Source of the DNA: a virus
DNA length: 26,410 nt
Direction: 5' to 3' (one strand)
Virus record (IMG/VR): IMGVR_UViG_3300025872_000262
Location: 1-26,410 of that record
In this document: piece by piece, positions 7,864 through 14,913 of the stretch
Layout of the letters: every line of letters begins with the position of its first letter
Position numbering within the stretch: the first letter of the stretch is position 1
Notes under the pieces: generated by a model
Seen by the model: only the letters and a program-made list of their open reading frames with translations
Databases searched by the model: none
Told to the model about the DNA's origin: nothing
Program-made: the position numbers and the translations under genes

Positions 7864-8682
7864 CTAATTCCCTTTCTCGCCGCTGCCCTCGCCGTAGAAC
7901 ATCGACTCAATCGATTTCTCCCGCGCGCGTCCGCCGGAGCCTCGCGCCTCGGAGACCGTTGGAGCCGGTGCTCCCGTCACAGGGACCGCCGCTTGTGTTT
8001 TGAATTTCTCTAAGATTTTTGGTTCGAGTTCGGCCTCGATCTTCTCGACCCACTTGGCCGGATCGTCGCCGTACTTCTTCGCAAAATCGCGCCGGGCAAT
8101 CGCCCGCATGGCCGCGATCGGCGGCTGAGGAGAGTTCACGACTTCCAGGTAGGTCCACGACTTCCCCTTGCTCTGCTCCATCTCCTCTTTCACGAGCTGC
8201 TTGAACGTCGAGCCGTCGCCGTAGACTTCGCGCTCCAGCGCCTCTTTCCCGTACAAGCCCACCGCGACTTCCCGCGAAGCGGCTTCCCGCCCCTTGAACT
8301 CCGCGCGCGCCACGGCTTCTTCCGGCGTCTCTTTCGGCGGGTCCTGGTACGTTCCATCGAGCTTGGCCTTGAGGACACGGTTCTCTTCCGCGATCACCGC
8401 AAACTCGCGCTTGAGATCCGCGACTTCCTGGCCCAACCGACGCGCCGCCGCCATGTGCCCGCCCTCGTCCTTCGGTTTCGTCTCCGTCCCCTTCGGAGGC
8501 TCCTCGCTTTTGGCCGTCTCAGTGGAGGCCGCAGACGCCTCTGGCGTGGCGGCAGGTCCAGGCTCCTCGACTGGCGCTGGGGGTGTCTCGATCACTGGGG
8601 CTGCGGGCTCCGGTTCGTCGTAGAACACAGAGGCCACATCTTTCGGGGTGACTGGTTGCTCAATAACCGCTGTCGTGCTCAT
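7864..8682 (-). CDS. Capsid scaffolding protein
   Basis: A 272-residue acidic protein. The first 75 residues are Pro/Glu/Ala/Thr-rich and disordered. Residues about 75-115 form a coiled coil (RRLGQEVADLKREFAVIAEENRVLKAKL), and the rest is helical and charged (EEAVARAEFKGREAASREVAVGLY is one continuous helix-forming segment in the region near 125-150). The end is basic and Gly-rich, a common capsid-contact tail. Composition and position between portal and major capsid identify it as the internal scaffold that guides procapsid assembly and is then lost. Its start overlaps the portal stop by four bases. Confidence 0.82.
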   Translation of the reverse strand: MSTTAVIEQPVTPKDVASVFYDEPEPAAPVIETPPAPVEEPGPAATPEASAASTETAKSEEPPKGTETKPKDEGGHMAAARRLGQEVADLKREFAVIAEENRVLKAKLDGTYQDPPKETPEEAVARAEFKGREAASREVAVGLYGKEALEREVYGDGSTFKQLVKEEMEQSKGKSWTYLEVVNSPQPPIAAMRAIARRDFAKKYGDDPAKWVEKIEAELEPKILEKFKTQAAVPVTGAPAPTVSEARGSGGRAREKSIESMFYGEGSGEKGN

Positions 8683-10835
8683 GCCATCGCTCCTTCGTCT
8701 TGCGGAGCCGGCGCCACCATCGGTGCGCCTTGCCCCATGATTTTCTTGACTTCCAATCGGCCTTCGACCGCCGCCTGGAGGGCCGACAAGTCGAGCCGTC
8801 CGCGTTCAATCGTGGCGCGCGTCCCTTCCACCGTCAGGGTCTTCGCCAATTCCGCTTTGATCTTCTGGACAAAGGCCGGGTCATCGCCCTTCTGCATCAA
8901 CGCCTGCGCGAGTTCGGGACTCTGCATCGCCGTCATTGCCACATACGCCTGCATCTCGGGCGTCAGGTCCGCCCAGGCCATCGTGAGATTGATTTTCGGC
9001 ACGGCCGGCGCGGGCTGGCTCGCCCCGTCCACCATCTGCATCAACACGTCTTTGTCGCGGAACTCCGTCATCTGGATCCCGAGCTTCACCATGCCCGGGC
9101 CCAGCGCCGCGAGTTGCGGCAGCACGGTCAACAGCATCTCGGCCTGTTGTTCGCGCAGCACCGCGTAGTCCTTCATTTCCGTAATGACAATGTCGTAGGT
9201 GCGTTCCTTGAGGGCTTGCAGATGCCCCTTGGTAAGCTGAACCGTGCGGACCACCTTCGGATCGTCAGTGATCTGAAACGCCATCTCCTCCGTCACGTAC
9301 TGCTTCATGTACGCAAACGAGAGCCGCGCCTTCATAAACCGCGTGCGCCGCAGATTGTTCTGGACCGGCGTAATGATCAGGTTGCCCATCATCTGCTTGC
9401 GGGCAATGCCGGTGCCCGAGCGCACTTCGCTCGGCATCCCCATCGACTCGTTGCCCTGGCCCGACACCCGCCGAATCGCGTCTTTGTCTTCCTGGAGCAG
9501 CTGGAGCTGCGCCGTGCCCATGTCGAGATTGGTCTGGAACTGCACGCGCCCGCCGGAAAGCGCGCCATCGCGCACCGTCACCAGCCCGTCGGGCTTCGCG
9601 TTCTCTTCCTGCGCGTCGCTGTCGTCGTCCAGCGCGCCCTTTTCCGCGATAATCTTGTTGTTCGTCATCAACGCGAGGGCTTTGCTTTCGCGCTTGTTGA
9701 TCGATTCGTTGATCGGGACCAGGCGAGACGAGAGCGGCAACGGCGCGCCGTTCTTCCGCAAACCCGAGTAGAAGGGAATGTAGGGAAAGAAGTTCGTGTG
9801 ATGCGGCGAGACGTCGTGATGCAGCAGCAGGTTCCCCAGGAACAGCCCACAGTACATCCGGTCCTGGAACGTCGGCCGGGCATAGACGCGCCCGCCCAGC
9901 TCCTTGACCACCGCTTTTGACGTCTTCGAGTCGAGCGGCACTGGAATCGCCAGCACGCCCGAGTCACTGAAGACGTGATAGAGCCGGACTTTCCGCTTGT
10001 ACCACACCTCGAACGGGCGGACCCGCTTCCGGTTGTTCAGGACCGTGTAGGAGAGGGAGTAAATGCCCCCTTGGAGTGATTCGTTCTGTAGGGAGGGCGC
10101 GACCTGGCTTGCGACCTGGAATGTATGCCCGGTCGGCCCCGCCAGGACGTCACGAAGCTCCTCCTCCTTGTCAGGGACGAGCGCAATGACATCCTCCAGG
10201 TCCATCCAGGACCCTTCACAGATATACTTCGCATCCTCGTTCGGGTCATAGCGCGTGCTATACGGATCTTTGAAGACGTGATACGGGTTGAGGTGCTTCG
10301 TACACTCGTACTCCTGCCCCAACTCGTTCCGCTTGATGTACGACTTGAGCCAACCGACCCCGCCGATGAGTCCGTCCCACGCGAGGTCCTGCTCCTCGAA
10401 CTCCAGCTGGTTCTGTTGATCGTTCCACCGCTGATAATCCTGCGCGAGCGCCCCGACGGGATCATCCGCCGGCGTATTGCGTCCCAGGAACGTCGCCACC
10501 TGGCGCGTCTGAATAAACTGCCCGGCAATCCGCTCCATGATCGGCGCAATTTCATTGCGCTTCGTGGGCGGCTGCCCGCGTTCCGCGAACGCCTGCAATT
10601 CCTCTTCAGTGTAAAACTCGTTCTCGATGTATTGGTAATTGAGCGAGGATTCGGCTTCGTACATGGTCCGCGTCGGGTGCGTGGCCGCATCCAACACAAA
10701 CCGCTGCATCCGTTGCAGGTTCTCGCCGTCGTCGCCACGGCGCATCGTGGTCAACAGAAAATCGAAATCCTGACTGCCGGTGTCTACTGAGGAGGTTGTC
10801 GAAAGTGTCGCCACGTGTAGGGCTGCTCCCGACAA
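8679..10835 (-). CDS. Portal protein, P22/BPP-1 type
   Basis: A 718-residue protein matching the length and pattern of podovirus P22-like portals, the dodecameric ring through which DNA enters and leaves the head. Early landmarks are QYIENEFYTEEELQAFAERG and KRNEIAPIMERIAGQF. Next comes the WDGLIGGVGWLKSYI segment, then YHVFKDPYSTRYDPNEDAKYI. A barrel-like C-terminus has long helices (MQAYVAMTAMQSPELAQALM). The start used is TTG at 10835 with GGAG five bases upstream. An ATG at 10745 would give 688 residues but has no clear binding site. The N-terminal 30 residues are therefore uncertain. Confidence 0.88.
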   Translation of the reverse strand: MSGAALHVATLSTTSSVDTGSQDFDFLLTTMRRGDDGENLQRMQRFVLDAATHPTRTMYEAESSLNYQYIENEFYTEEELQAFAERGQPPTKRNEIAPIMERIAGQFIQTRQVATFLGRNTPADDPVGALAQDYQRWNDQQNQLEFEEQDLAWDGLIGGVGWLKSYIKRNELGQEYECTKHLNPYHVFKDPYSTRYDPNEDAKYICEGSWMDLEDVIALVPDKEEELRDVLAGPTGHTFQVASQVAPSLQNESLQGGIYSLSYTVLNNRKRVRPFEVWYKRKVRLYHVFSDSGVLAIPVPLDSKTSKAVVKELGGRVYARPTFQDRMYCGLFLGNLLLHHDVSPHHTNFFPYIPFYSGLRKNGAPLPLSSRLVPINESINKRESKALALMTNNKIIAEKGALDDDSDAQEENAKPDGLVTVRDGALSGGRVQFQTNLDMGTAQLQLLQEDKDAIRRVSGQGNESMGMPSEVRSGTGIARKQMMGNLIITPVQNNLRRTRFMKARLSFAYMKQYVTEEMAFQITDDPKVVRTVQLTKGHLQALKERTYDIVITEMKDYAVLREQQAEMLLTVLPQLAALGPGMVKLGIQMTEFRDKDVLMQMVDGASQPAPAVPKINLTMAWADLTPEMQAYVAMTAMQSPELAQALMQKGDDPAFVQKIKAELAKTLTVEGTRATIERGRLDLSALQAAVEGRLEVKKIMGQGAPMVAPAPQDEGAMA

Positions 10836-10873
10836 CGTGGCTCCGAGATGGAGGGGGGTTGTACGATATCCGT

Positions 10874-10900
10874 ATTATACGGTTCGCATCAATAAGTCAA
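10874..10900 (-). promoter_or_regulatory. Promoter-like site upstream of portal
   Basis: On the minus strand TTGACT (10895-10900) is followed after 15 bases by a perfect TATAAT (10874-10879). The -10 lies inside a 13-nt inverted repeat (10870-10882, CCGTAT/ATACGG around one base) and contains the stop codon of the 77-residue gene. The spacing is shorter than ideal, so activity is unproven. It would give portal, scaffold and capsid genes their own transcript. Confidence 0.45.
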
Positions 10901-11108
10901 GCTCATCCAGCAGTTGCGAGAGCTGCAAATAGGTCCCCTTGACCTTCCGATGCAGGTCTCGCAACGTCTGTACATGCGCCTCATTTAGCACTTTTTCTTG
11001 CCGCCGCTTTTCTTGGACTTCGCCATGCCTCTCACCCCCTTTCACTTCTTGACAGGCTCCGCACCCTGCTCTGTACGTCATCCCATGCTGCTCGCAATAG
11101 CTACTCAT
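10875..11108 (-). CDS. Small zinc-knuckle/coiled-coil protein
   Basis: A 77-residue protein with YCEQHG...CGACQE near the N-terminus, a CxxH...CxxC arrangement suited to one zinc ion, followed by a charged helix (VQEKRRQEKVLNEAHVQTLR) and a second helix ending LLDELDLLMRTV. The start overlaps the terminase stop by four bases (ATGA), so the two are probably translated together. Perhaps a DNA-packaging accessory or regulator; no family recognised. Confidence 0.7.
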   Translation of the reverse strand: MSSYCEQHGMTYRAGCGACQEVKGGERHGEVQEKRRQEKVLNEAHVQTLRDLHRKVKGTYLQLSQLLDELDLLMRTV

Positions 11109-12694
11109 CGCACCTTCCAGCTAATCGGCCGCGTCCGGTCCCGGCGTAATCGCTTCGCCACCGCACCTTCCGGCATCCGCGAACAGAAATGCTTGTACAG
11201 CCACCAGGCCATCGCCAGCGCGTCCGCCTTATCCGGCGAACTCGCCAGCGGGGGCACCCCAGGAATCCCCGAGCTGTTCCCCTTGCCCTGGATCTTGATT
11301 TTCCCGTCTACCTCGCCCCACTTGATCGACGTCAGCTGCCCGATCAACTCGTCATCGTTCAGAATCACGATCTCCCGCGTCTCCACAAACGCTTCGCGCA
11401 ACTCCCACCAAATCTGATCGCGCAGCCGGTGATACCGCCGCTCATCCAGCGCCGCCTGGCTCACGTCGATCATGTGCACATGCCGGAGCCGTTGCACGTC
11501 CGTCAGGTGAAAGTACACCCCGCGCCCAATCCCGATCGTGTCCACCCCGATCTGAAACTGCACGTCCATCGGCAAGCTCGTCAGCTGGGTTCGCACCTGG
11601 CCCGCCACCCAATCCCCCAGCTGCGCCGTGTTCTTGTTCGTAAACTCGTCCATCCCCGTCATCTTCGGCCCTTGCAGCGTCAGCACGATCGACTTATCGT
11701 TCCCCTTCTCGCCGGCCACGTCCACCGCCACACACAGCGGGTCATGGGGCAGCGTCTCCACTTGCCGCTCGACCGCTGCCATCGCGTCCTCATACCCGAT
11801 CAGCGTATCCATCGCCAGTTTCGGCGGGAGCCCATCGACGCGCATCCGCACAAAGTCACTGTCCTCGCCGAACTTCCGGATCAGCACGTCCTGCGCGTGC
11901 TCGTTGAACCACGGGAACCTCCCCGGATGCAGCTGCCGTTCCTTCTTCAGCGTCCGGCCGCTCCACTGCAAACACACCCAGTCCCGCCGGTTCTTCTCGT
12001 GACTGTCGTACGCAAATCCCCCGCGCTTGGTCGGGTTGAAAATCATAATCACCATCGACAACGGATCCGTGAGCCCGCCCTCGATCGGCTTAAACACGCT
12101 GTCCTGCACGCCCGAGGCTTCCGTCACAATGTAGATCACCCCCGTCGCATGGATGCCCGCCAGCACCACGCTCTGCTCATCGGGATTCGAGTTCTGTTGA
12201 ATCGTGCGCGGCTCAATCCGCATAAACTCGCCGCGCTTTTTATCCTCTTTCAAAAAAATCCGGTTGCTCTGCTTCTCGAACAGCGCCGACAGGAACTCGC
12301 TCCCCGCAATCACCTTGCCGAACTCCGGCCACAACGTCGAATGCAGCGTCGGCCCCGCCGGCGCCGTACACACCCCCTTCGGCATGTACGTCTTCAGCAT
12401 AAACAGATAATGCAGCCCGATCAGCGAGACCGACCGTTCCTTGCCCAACCCTTGCCCGGCCATGATCGAAATGCCCATCTTGTTGACGTACTTTTCATCC
12501 TCCTCCGTCAACGTCGCGCCCTGATACCGCTTCAGTTTCGCGTTCAACAGCTTGCCGTACTCCGTCCACAGGTCTTCCTGGCCGGACCACGGATCAAAGT
12601 CCTTCCCCCCAAACCGCTTGGCCCAGTACAGCGGCTCGAACAGCCACCGATCGATCTCCGCATGCTGTTCCTCGATCGACAACGGTTTAGGCAT
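11105..12694 (-). CDS. Terminase large subunit (ATPase-nuclease)
   Basis: A 529-residue packaging motor. The ATPase half has a Walker A-like AGQGLGKE (79-86), a Walker B-like VIYIVTEASG (186-195) and a coupling-type IFNPT (218-222). The nuclease half has AVDVAGEKGND with Asp325, and a late SPDKADALAMA with Asp488 and Asp491, the RNase H-like metal ligands. Two deviations stand out: Glu replaces the usual Ser/Thr after GK, and Thr stands where most terminases have Asp of DE. Still, order and length fit a functional terminase. It pumps DNA into the procapsid through the portal and cuts concatemers. It overlaps the gene upstream by eight bases. Confidence 0.92.
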   Translation of the reverse strand: MPKPLSIEEQHAEIDRWLFEPLYWAKRFGGKDFDPWSGQEDLWTEYGKLLNAKLKRYQGATLTEEDEKYVNKMGISIMAGQGLGKERSVSLIGLHYLFMLKTYMPKGVCTAPAGPTLHSTLWPEFGKVIAGSEFLSALFEKQSNRIFLKEDKKRGEFMRIEPRTIQQNSNPDEQSVVLAGIHATGVIYIVTEASGVQDSVFKPIEGGLTDPLSMVIMIFNPTKRGGFAYDSHEKNRRDWVCLQWSGRTLKKERQLHPGRFPWFNEHAQDVLIRKFGEDSDFVRMRVDGLPPKLAMDTLIGYEDAMAAVERQVETLPHDPLCVAVDVAGEKGNDKSIVLTLQGPKMTGMDEFTNKNTAQLGDWVAGQVRTQLTSLPMDVQFQIGVDTIGIGRGVYFHLTDVQRLRHVHMIDVSQAALDERRYHRLRDQIWWELREAFVETREIVILNDDELIGQLTSIKWGEVDGKIKIQGKGNSSGIPGVPPLASSPDKADALAMAWWLYKHFCSRMPEGAVAKRLRRDRTRPISWKVR

Positions 12695-12986
12695 GGGCCT
12701 CGGGCGTGTTCGGTTCGCTGCCGTTCAAAAACGCCTCGGTCTTCTTCGCTTGCTCAGCCTTATGCGCTTCCACTTGCGCGTGCCACTGCTCCAGGCGCGC
12801 ACGTCCGGCGTCCAGGAAATGCTGCGCGAATTCCAGATTCCCCACCGCGCCCATCACTTCCACATTGCCATCGGCCTTCAGGATGATGGTCAGCGTCTTC
12901 AGGATCTCCTCGCTCGGATACGGGAGCTGGAGGACCGCGTTCACCGGGCGCCCGAACCCCGGCCCCTTGATCAATTTGCTGCTCAT
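12687..12986 (-). CDS. Small packaging-region protein
   Basis: A 99-residue protein: a beta-like N-terminal half (KGPGFGRPVNAVLQLPYPSE, then LTIILKADGNVEVMGAVG) and a helical, charged C-terminal half (RARLEQWHAQVEAHKAEQAK). It overlaps the terminase by eight bases and the lipoprotein gene by four, so it belongs to the packaging operon. Function unknown; small proteins at this site in related phages are mostly uncharacterised. Confidence 0.7.
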   Translation of the reverse strand: MSSKLIKGPGFGRPVNAVLQLPYPSEEILKTLTIILKADGNVEVMGAVGNLEFAQHFLDAGRARLEQWHAQVEAHKAEQAKKTEAFLNGSEPNTPEAHA

Positions 12987-13150
12987 GGCTTGCAGCTTCC
13001 CGTGCAGACCGGCTCATCGACGACATCGACGTGCAGGACCGTGTGATACGTCGTATAGCCGTTCACCGTCGCGCCGCGTTCGCGCTTCAGCGAGGCGTCC
13101 ACACAGCCGGAGAGGAGACTAAGAGCCACCAGAATCAATGAGAGACGCAT
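12983..13150 (-). CDS. 55-aa lipoprotein at the head of the packaging operon
   Basis: Found by reading: ATG at 13150 with an excellent AAGGAGGT site six bases upstream, 55 codons, then TGA overlapping the next ATG by four bases. It begins MRLSLILVALSLLSGC, a lipoprotein signal with lipobox LSGC, so Cys16 would be lipidated after cleavage. The mature part is 40 residues and has a late CTGSC pair. Small phage lipoproteins include outer-membrane spanins (Rz1) and superinfection-exclusion proteins. There is no proline-rich Rz1 pattern and no inner-membrane spanin partner beside it, so exclusion or an unknown envelope role is as likely. Confidence 0.75.
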   Translation of the reverse strand: MRLSLILVALSLLSGCVDASLKRERGATVNGYTTYHTVLHVDVVDEPVCTGSCKP

Positions 13151-13172
13151 CGGAACCTCCTTTTTGGAAAGT

Positions 13173-13184
13173 GTAAAATTTTAC
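13173..13184 (-). promoter_or_regulatory. Perfect 12-bp palindrome, operator-like
   Basis: GTAAAATTTTAC is a perfect palindrome 23 bases upstream of the lipoprotein start, containing the -10-like TAAAAT. It sits in a 159-bp gap after the small terminase gene. No good -35 is found at the usual distance. A nearby GCAC/GTGC pair (about 13189-13206) adds weak symmetry. Likely a regulator binding site, unproven. Confidence 0.4.
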
Positions 13185-13309
13185 CTAGCACGAAACCCCT
13201 AGTGCGATGCTTTTTGTTTGATGCGCGTCGTGCGGGGGGCCTGATCACATCAACCAACGCCGATTTCCCCCATGCCGGCCTGTTTTATAGGAATTCCCCG
13301 GCCAAAAAC

Positions 13310-13861
13310 TCAGGCTTCCGCTTTCGGGTCAGCCTTGGAGTTGGCCTCCCCAGTTAGGAGCGCAACTTTTGACGCCTCTTGCCCCGGTTTGTGGGCTGAT
13401 TGCACTCGATTGTCGATCATTCTGCTGATTGTGCTGATGTTTTGGGTACTTTCCCCGCGTTCGAGGCGTTCCTTGTCGAATGTCGTCCCATGTGTAGCGT
13501 TGAGCGCCATCAAAAGCCCTGTCTTTTCACCGGGCTTGAGTACGCTCAATACGCCATCGTCGAACGTGGCGAGAATCCTCTTCTGGAGGGAAAGCGCATC
13601 CGATTGCAGGCCGGCGAGGAGATCCGCCCGGTGTGCCTTGAATGTGTCAATGTTCTTCTGTTCAAGCTTATGCTGTTCAAGGAACCGCCACGCGGTCACA
13701 CGCGACACGCCTTGATGCTTCGCAATATCGGCGGGACCCAAGCCGGCAGCCGCGAGCCGCTTGACCGTATCAGGATCAACCTTCCGATAGGTGCGCTTTC
13801 GATTAGCAGGGTAAGGCTTCCGGGCTGGTATGCCGGGGGACGGTTTCGCGTCGGTGGACAT
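13310..13861 (-). CDS. Terminase small subunit-like HTH protein
   Basis: A 183-residue basic protein starting MSTDAKPSPGIPARKPYP at 13861; a TTG start 12 codons earlier has no binding site, and even the chosen ATG has only a weak GGGAT. Residues about 30-65 hold a helix-turn-helix (LAAAGLGPADIAKHQGVSRVTAWRFLEQH broken over two helices). A long helical region follows, and the tail is Lys/Ala-rich. First gene of the leftward operon and upstream of the large subunit, it probably recognises the packaging site. A transcription regulator is the alternative. Confidence 0.65.
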   Translation of the reverse strand: MSTDAKPSPGIPARKPYPANRKRTYRKVDPDTVKRLAAAGLGPADIAKHQGVSRVTAWRFLEQHKLEQKNIDTFKAHRADLLAGLQSDALSLQKRILATFDDGVLSVLKPGEKTGLLMALNATHGTTFDKERLERGESTQNISTISRMIDNRVQSAHKPGQEASKVALLTGEANSKADPKAEA

Positions 13862-13885
13862 ATCCCACAGGTACAGCACCAACCC

Positions 13886-13935
13886 TCGACCTGTCAAATA
13901 CTTTCACAGCCTCTATATAGGGGAATGTAATCAAG
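13886..13935 (-). repeat. Left arm of long imperfect inverted repeat
   Basis: Read on the minus strand this arm starts CTTGATTACATTCCCC, continues TATATAGAGGCTGTGAAAGT and ends CAGGTCGA. It matches the arm at 14166-14212 on the plus strand, with 32 of 35 core positions identical and one single-base insertion. It lies 25-75 bases upstream of the small terminase start, so it probably holds a promoter or operator for the late operon. A TTGACA is at 13892-13897 but no matching -10 follows. Confidence 0.7.
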
Positions 13936-14165
13936 ACAGACCGACCGTTACTATCCCCCAACCTAAAGAGCGATCCTGTGTATCCATCCGTCCGCGTATG
14001 AGTAATGACTTATTCCCCATTACTCAGCGTAACCCCGCGTAATCCCTACAGTTGAAGAAGAGGAATTTTCATCTTACTCAGCCTAAAAACGAGTAAAAGC
14101 CGCATGGATAGTGATGATTGTGATTTCATGAGTAATGAGTAGTAAAAAAGTAATCAGGGAAGGCG

Positions 14166-14212
14166 CTTGATTACATCCCCTATATATAGGCTTTCAAAGT
14201 CTCCCAGGTCGA
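14166..14212 (+). repeat. Right arm of long imperfect inverted repeat
   Basis: On the plus strand CTTGATTACATCCCC, then TATATATAGGCTTTCAAAGT, and AGGTCGA at the end. It contains the perfect 12-bp palindrome CCTATATATAGG. The arm points to the rightward operon as the left arm points to the leftward one. The TTGATT and TATATA boxes are too close for a sigma-70 promoter, so an operator or a promoter for another sigma factor or polymerase is likelier. Confidence 0.7.
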
Positions 14213-14373
14213 AAAACGAGAATCGTGAAAAATGCTTACTCAGTTACTCACCCCAGCGTCTACCGCCTAATAACTCAAGCATATCAACAGCTTAGCATGA
14301 GTGGCCCCTGAGTAATGCCTCCGGCTCTCCTCTTCTTCATCGACCAACCCCCACTCACCTCACCAACCCCCAC

Positions 14374-14382
14374 TGTGGACAA
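14374..14382 (-). promoter_or_regulatory. DnaA-box-like nonamer
   Basis: TGTGGACAA, the complement of TTGTCCACA, differs from the TTATCCACA consensus at one position. It is the first of three such sites within 200 bases. Confidence 0.5.
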
Positions 14383-14487
14383 TACGACACACCTCAACCA
14401 CGACAAAAACGCCACAGTGAGGCGCAAATGTGCCCCACCTCTCAACCGTATCTGTTTCGATACGTCCCAGGACGCCTCAAAATTGGC

Positions 14488-14496
14488 TTATCCACA
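14488..14496 (+). promoter_or_regulatory. Consensus DnaA box
   Basis: TTATCCACA matches the bacterial DnaA box exactly. Two exact copies plus a near copy in 200 bases of non-coding DNA are unlikely by chance and suggest use of host DnaA for initiation or regulation. Confidence 0.6.
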
Positions 14497-14564
14497 GGCG
14501 CACAACGCCACAGCGTCATTGCAATGAATTCGCGCACTTACGAGCATTAGGCCGAAACCCCCAC

Positions 14565-14573
14565 TTATCCACA
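14565..14573 (+). promoter_or_regulatory. Consensus DnaA box
   Basis: A second exact TTATCCACA in the same orientation, 77 bases from the previous one and just before the putative promoter/operator at 14583-14610. Confidence 0.6.
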
Positions 14574-14582
14574 GTAGCATAT

Positions 14583-14610
14583 TGGGACGATACCGGTATC
14601 ATACTATCAC
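14583..14610 (+). promoter_or_regulatory. Weak promoter with GATACCGGTATC operator palindrome
   Basis: TTGGGA (14583-14588) and TATCAC (14605-14610), 16 bases apart, could be -35 and -10 for the rightward operon. Between them is the perfect 12-bp palindrome GATACCGGTATC (14589-14600), extended by ATACT. A 17-base near copy overlaps the -10 of the promoter at 23250-23277, which suggests one regulator for both operons. Two TATCGTAC repeats (14643 and 14654) follow. Confidence 0.5.
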
Positions 14611-14617
14611 GTAACCG

Positions 14618-14640
14618 CCTAGAATGGCCCGCTTTCTAGG
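14618..14640 (+). other. 7-bp hairpin in leader of rightward operon
   Basis: CCTAGAA (14618-14624) pairs with TTCTAGG (14634-14640) around a nine-base loop, about 100 bases before the first gene. Without a T-run it is not a standard terminator; it could be a protein-binding site on DNA or a leader RNA hairpin. Confidence 0.35.
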
Positions 14641-14744
14641 CCTATCGTACCCGTATCGTACTGGCACGCCACCTGCAAACAGATCCAGGTATGAGCGCGA
14701 ACACGACAGAGACCGCCAACCACCTCAACCCAGGAGCCGCGACC

Positions 14745-14897
14745 ATGTACCAACTCACCTACCGCCAGAACGTCAGAAACGTCACCAGCCGCCACGAAGC
14801 CCGCTATACCGGCCTTTCCCTTGTGGCCGTGTGGATCGCAGCCCTGGGGCTCAGCCTGGCCTTGTGGAGCCTCTTCTTTCACCTCATCACCCGTTAA
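14745..14897 (+). CDS. 50-aa single-pass membrane protein
   Basis: The start at 14745 (MYQLTYRQNVRN) is preferred over an in-frame ATG at 14691 because AGGAG stands eight bases before it. Residues 1-20 are polar and basic. The rest is one hydrophobic span (LVAVWIAALGLSLALWSLFF) ending HLITR. First gene of the rightward operon. Small early membrane proteins often alter the host envelope, but no family is recognised. Confidence 0.6.
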   Translation: MYQLTYRQNVRNVTSRHEARYTGLSLVAVWIAALGLSLALWSLFFHLITR

Positions 14898-14913
14898 GAA
14901 AGGAGCCTGAACC

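Larger units (their letters stand above)
13862..14744. other. Divergent control region; candidate replication origin
   Basis: Nearly 900 bases without a convincing gene between leftward and rightward operons. Between 14000 and 14317 the motif TTACTC or its complement GAGTAA occurs eight times (starts 14000, 14021, 14074, 14091, 14130, 14236, 14244, 14310). Three of these are in the longer TGAGTAATG form, and one pair makes a nine-base inverted repeat (13999-14007/14018-14026). Three DnaA-box-like nonamers lie at 14374, 14488 and 14565. The arms of a long inverted repeat (13886-13935, 14166-14212) flank most of the motifs. Iteron-type origin, operator array or both would fit. Short open frames here lack binding sites and coding character. 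Confidence 0.6.

Noticed and set aside
8700-9920. Long plus-strand open frame opposite the portal
   Set aside because: Arg/His/Leu-rich complement of a portal gene, without a binding site or domain.
11189-12886. Long plus-strand open frame opposite the terminase
   Set aside because: Its product is His/Arg/Pro-rich shadow sequence, it has no ribosome binding site, and the minus-strand terminase motifs are unmistakable.
13189-13220. Intrinsic terminator on the plus strand before TTTTTG
   Set aside because: The stem (GCAC/GTGC) is only four bases with a ten-base loop, too weak to claim.
1-13861. Diversity-generating retroelement, expected from similarity to BPP-1
   Set aside because: No reverse transcriptase frame and no matching template/variable repeat pair was seen in this window.
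14315-14527. 70-residue frame in the control region
   Set aside because: No ribosome binding site, Pro/Thr/Asn-rich text, and it crosses repeat motifs and DnaA boxes.
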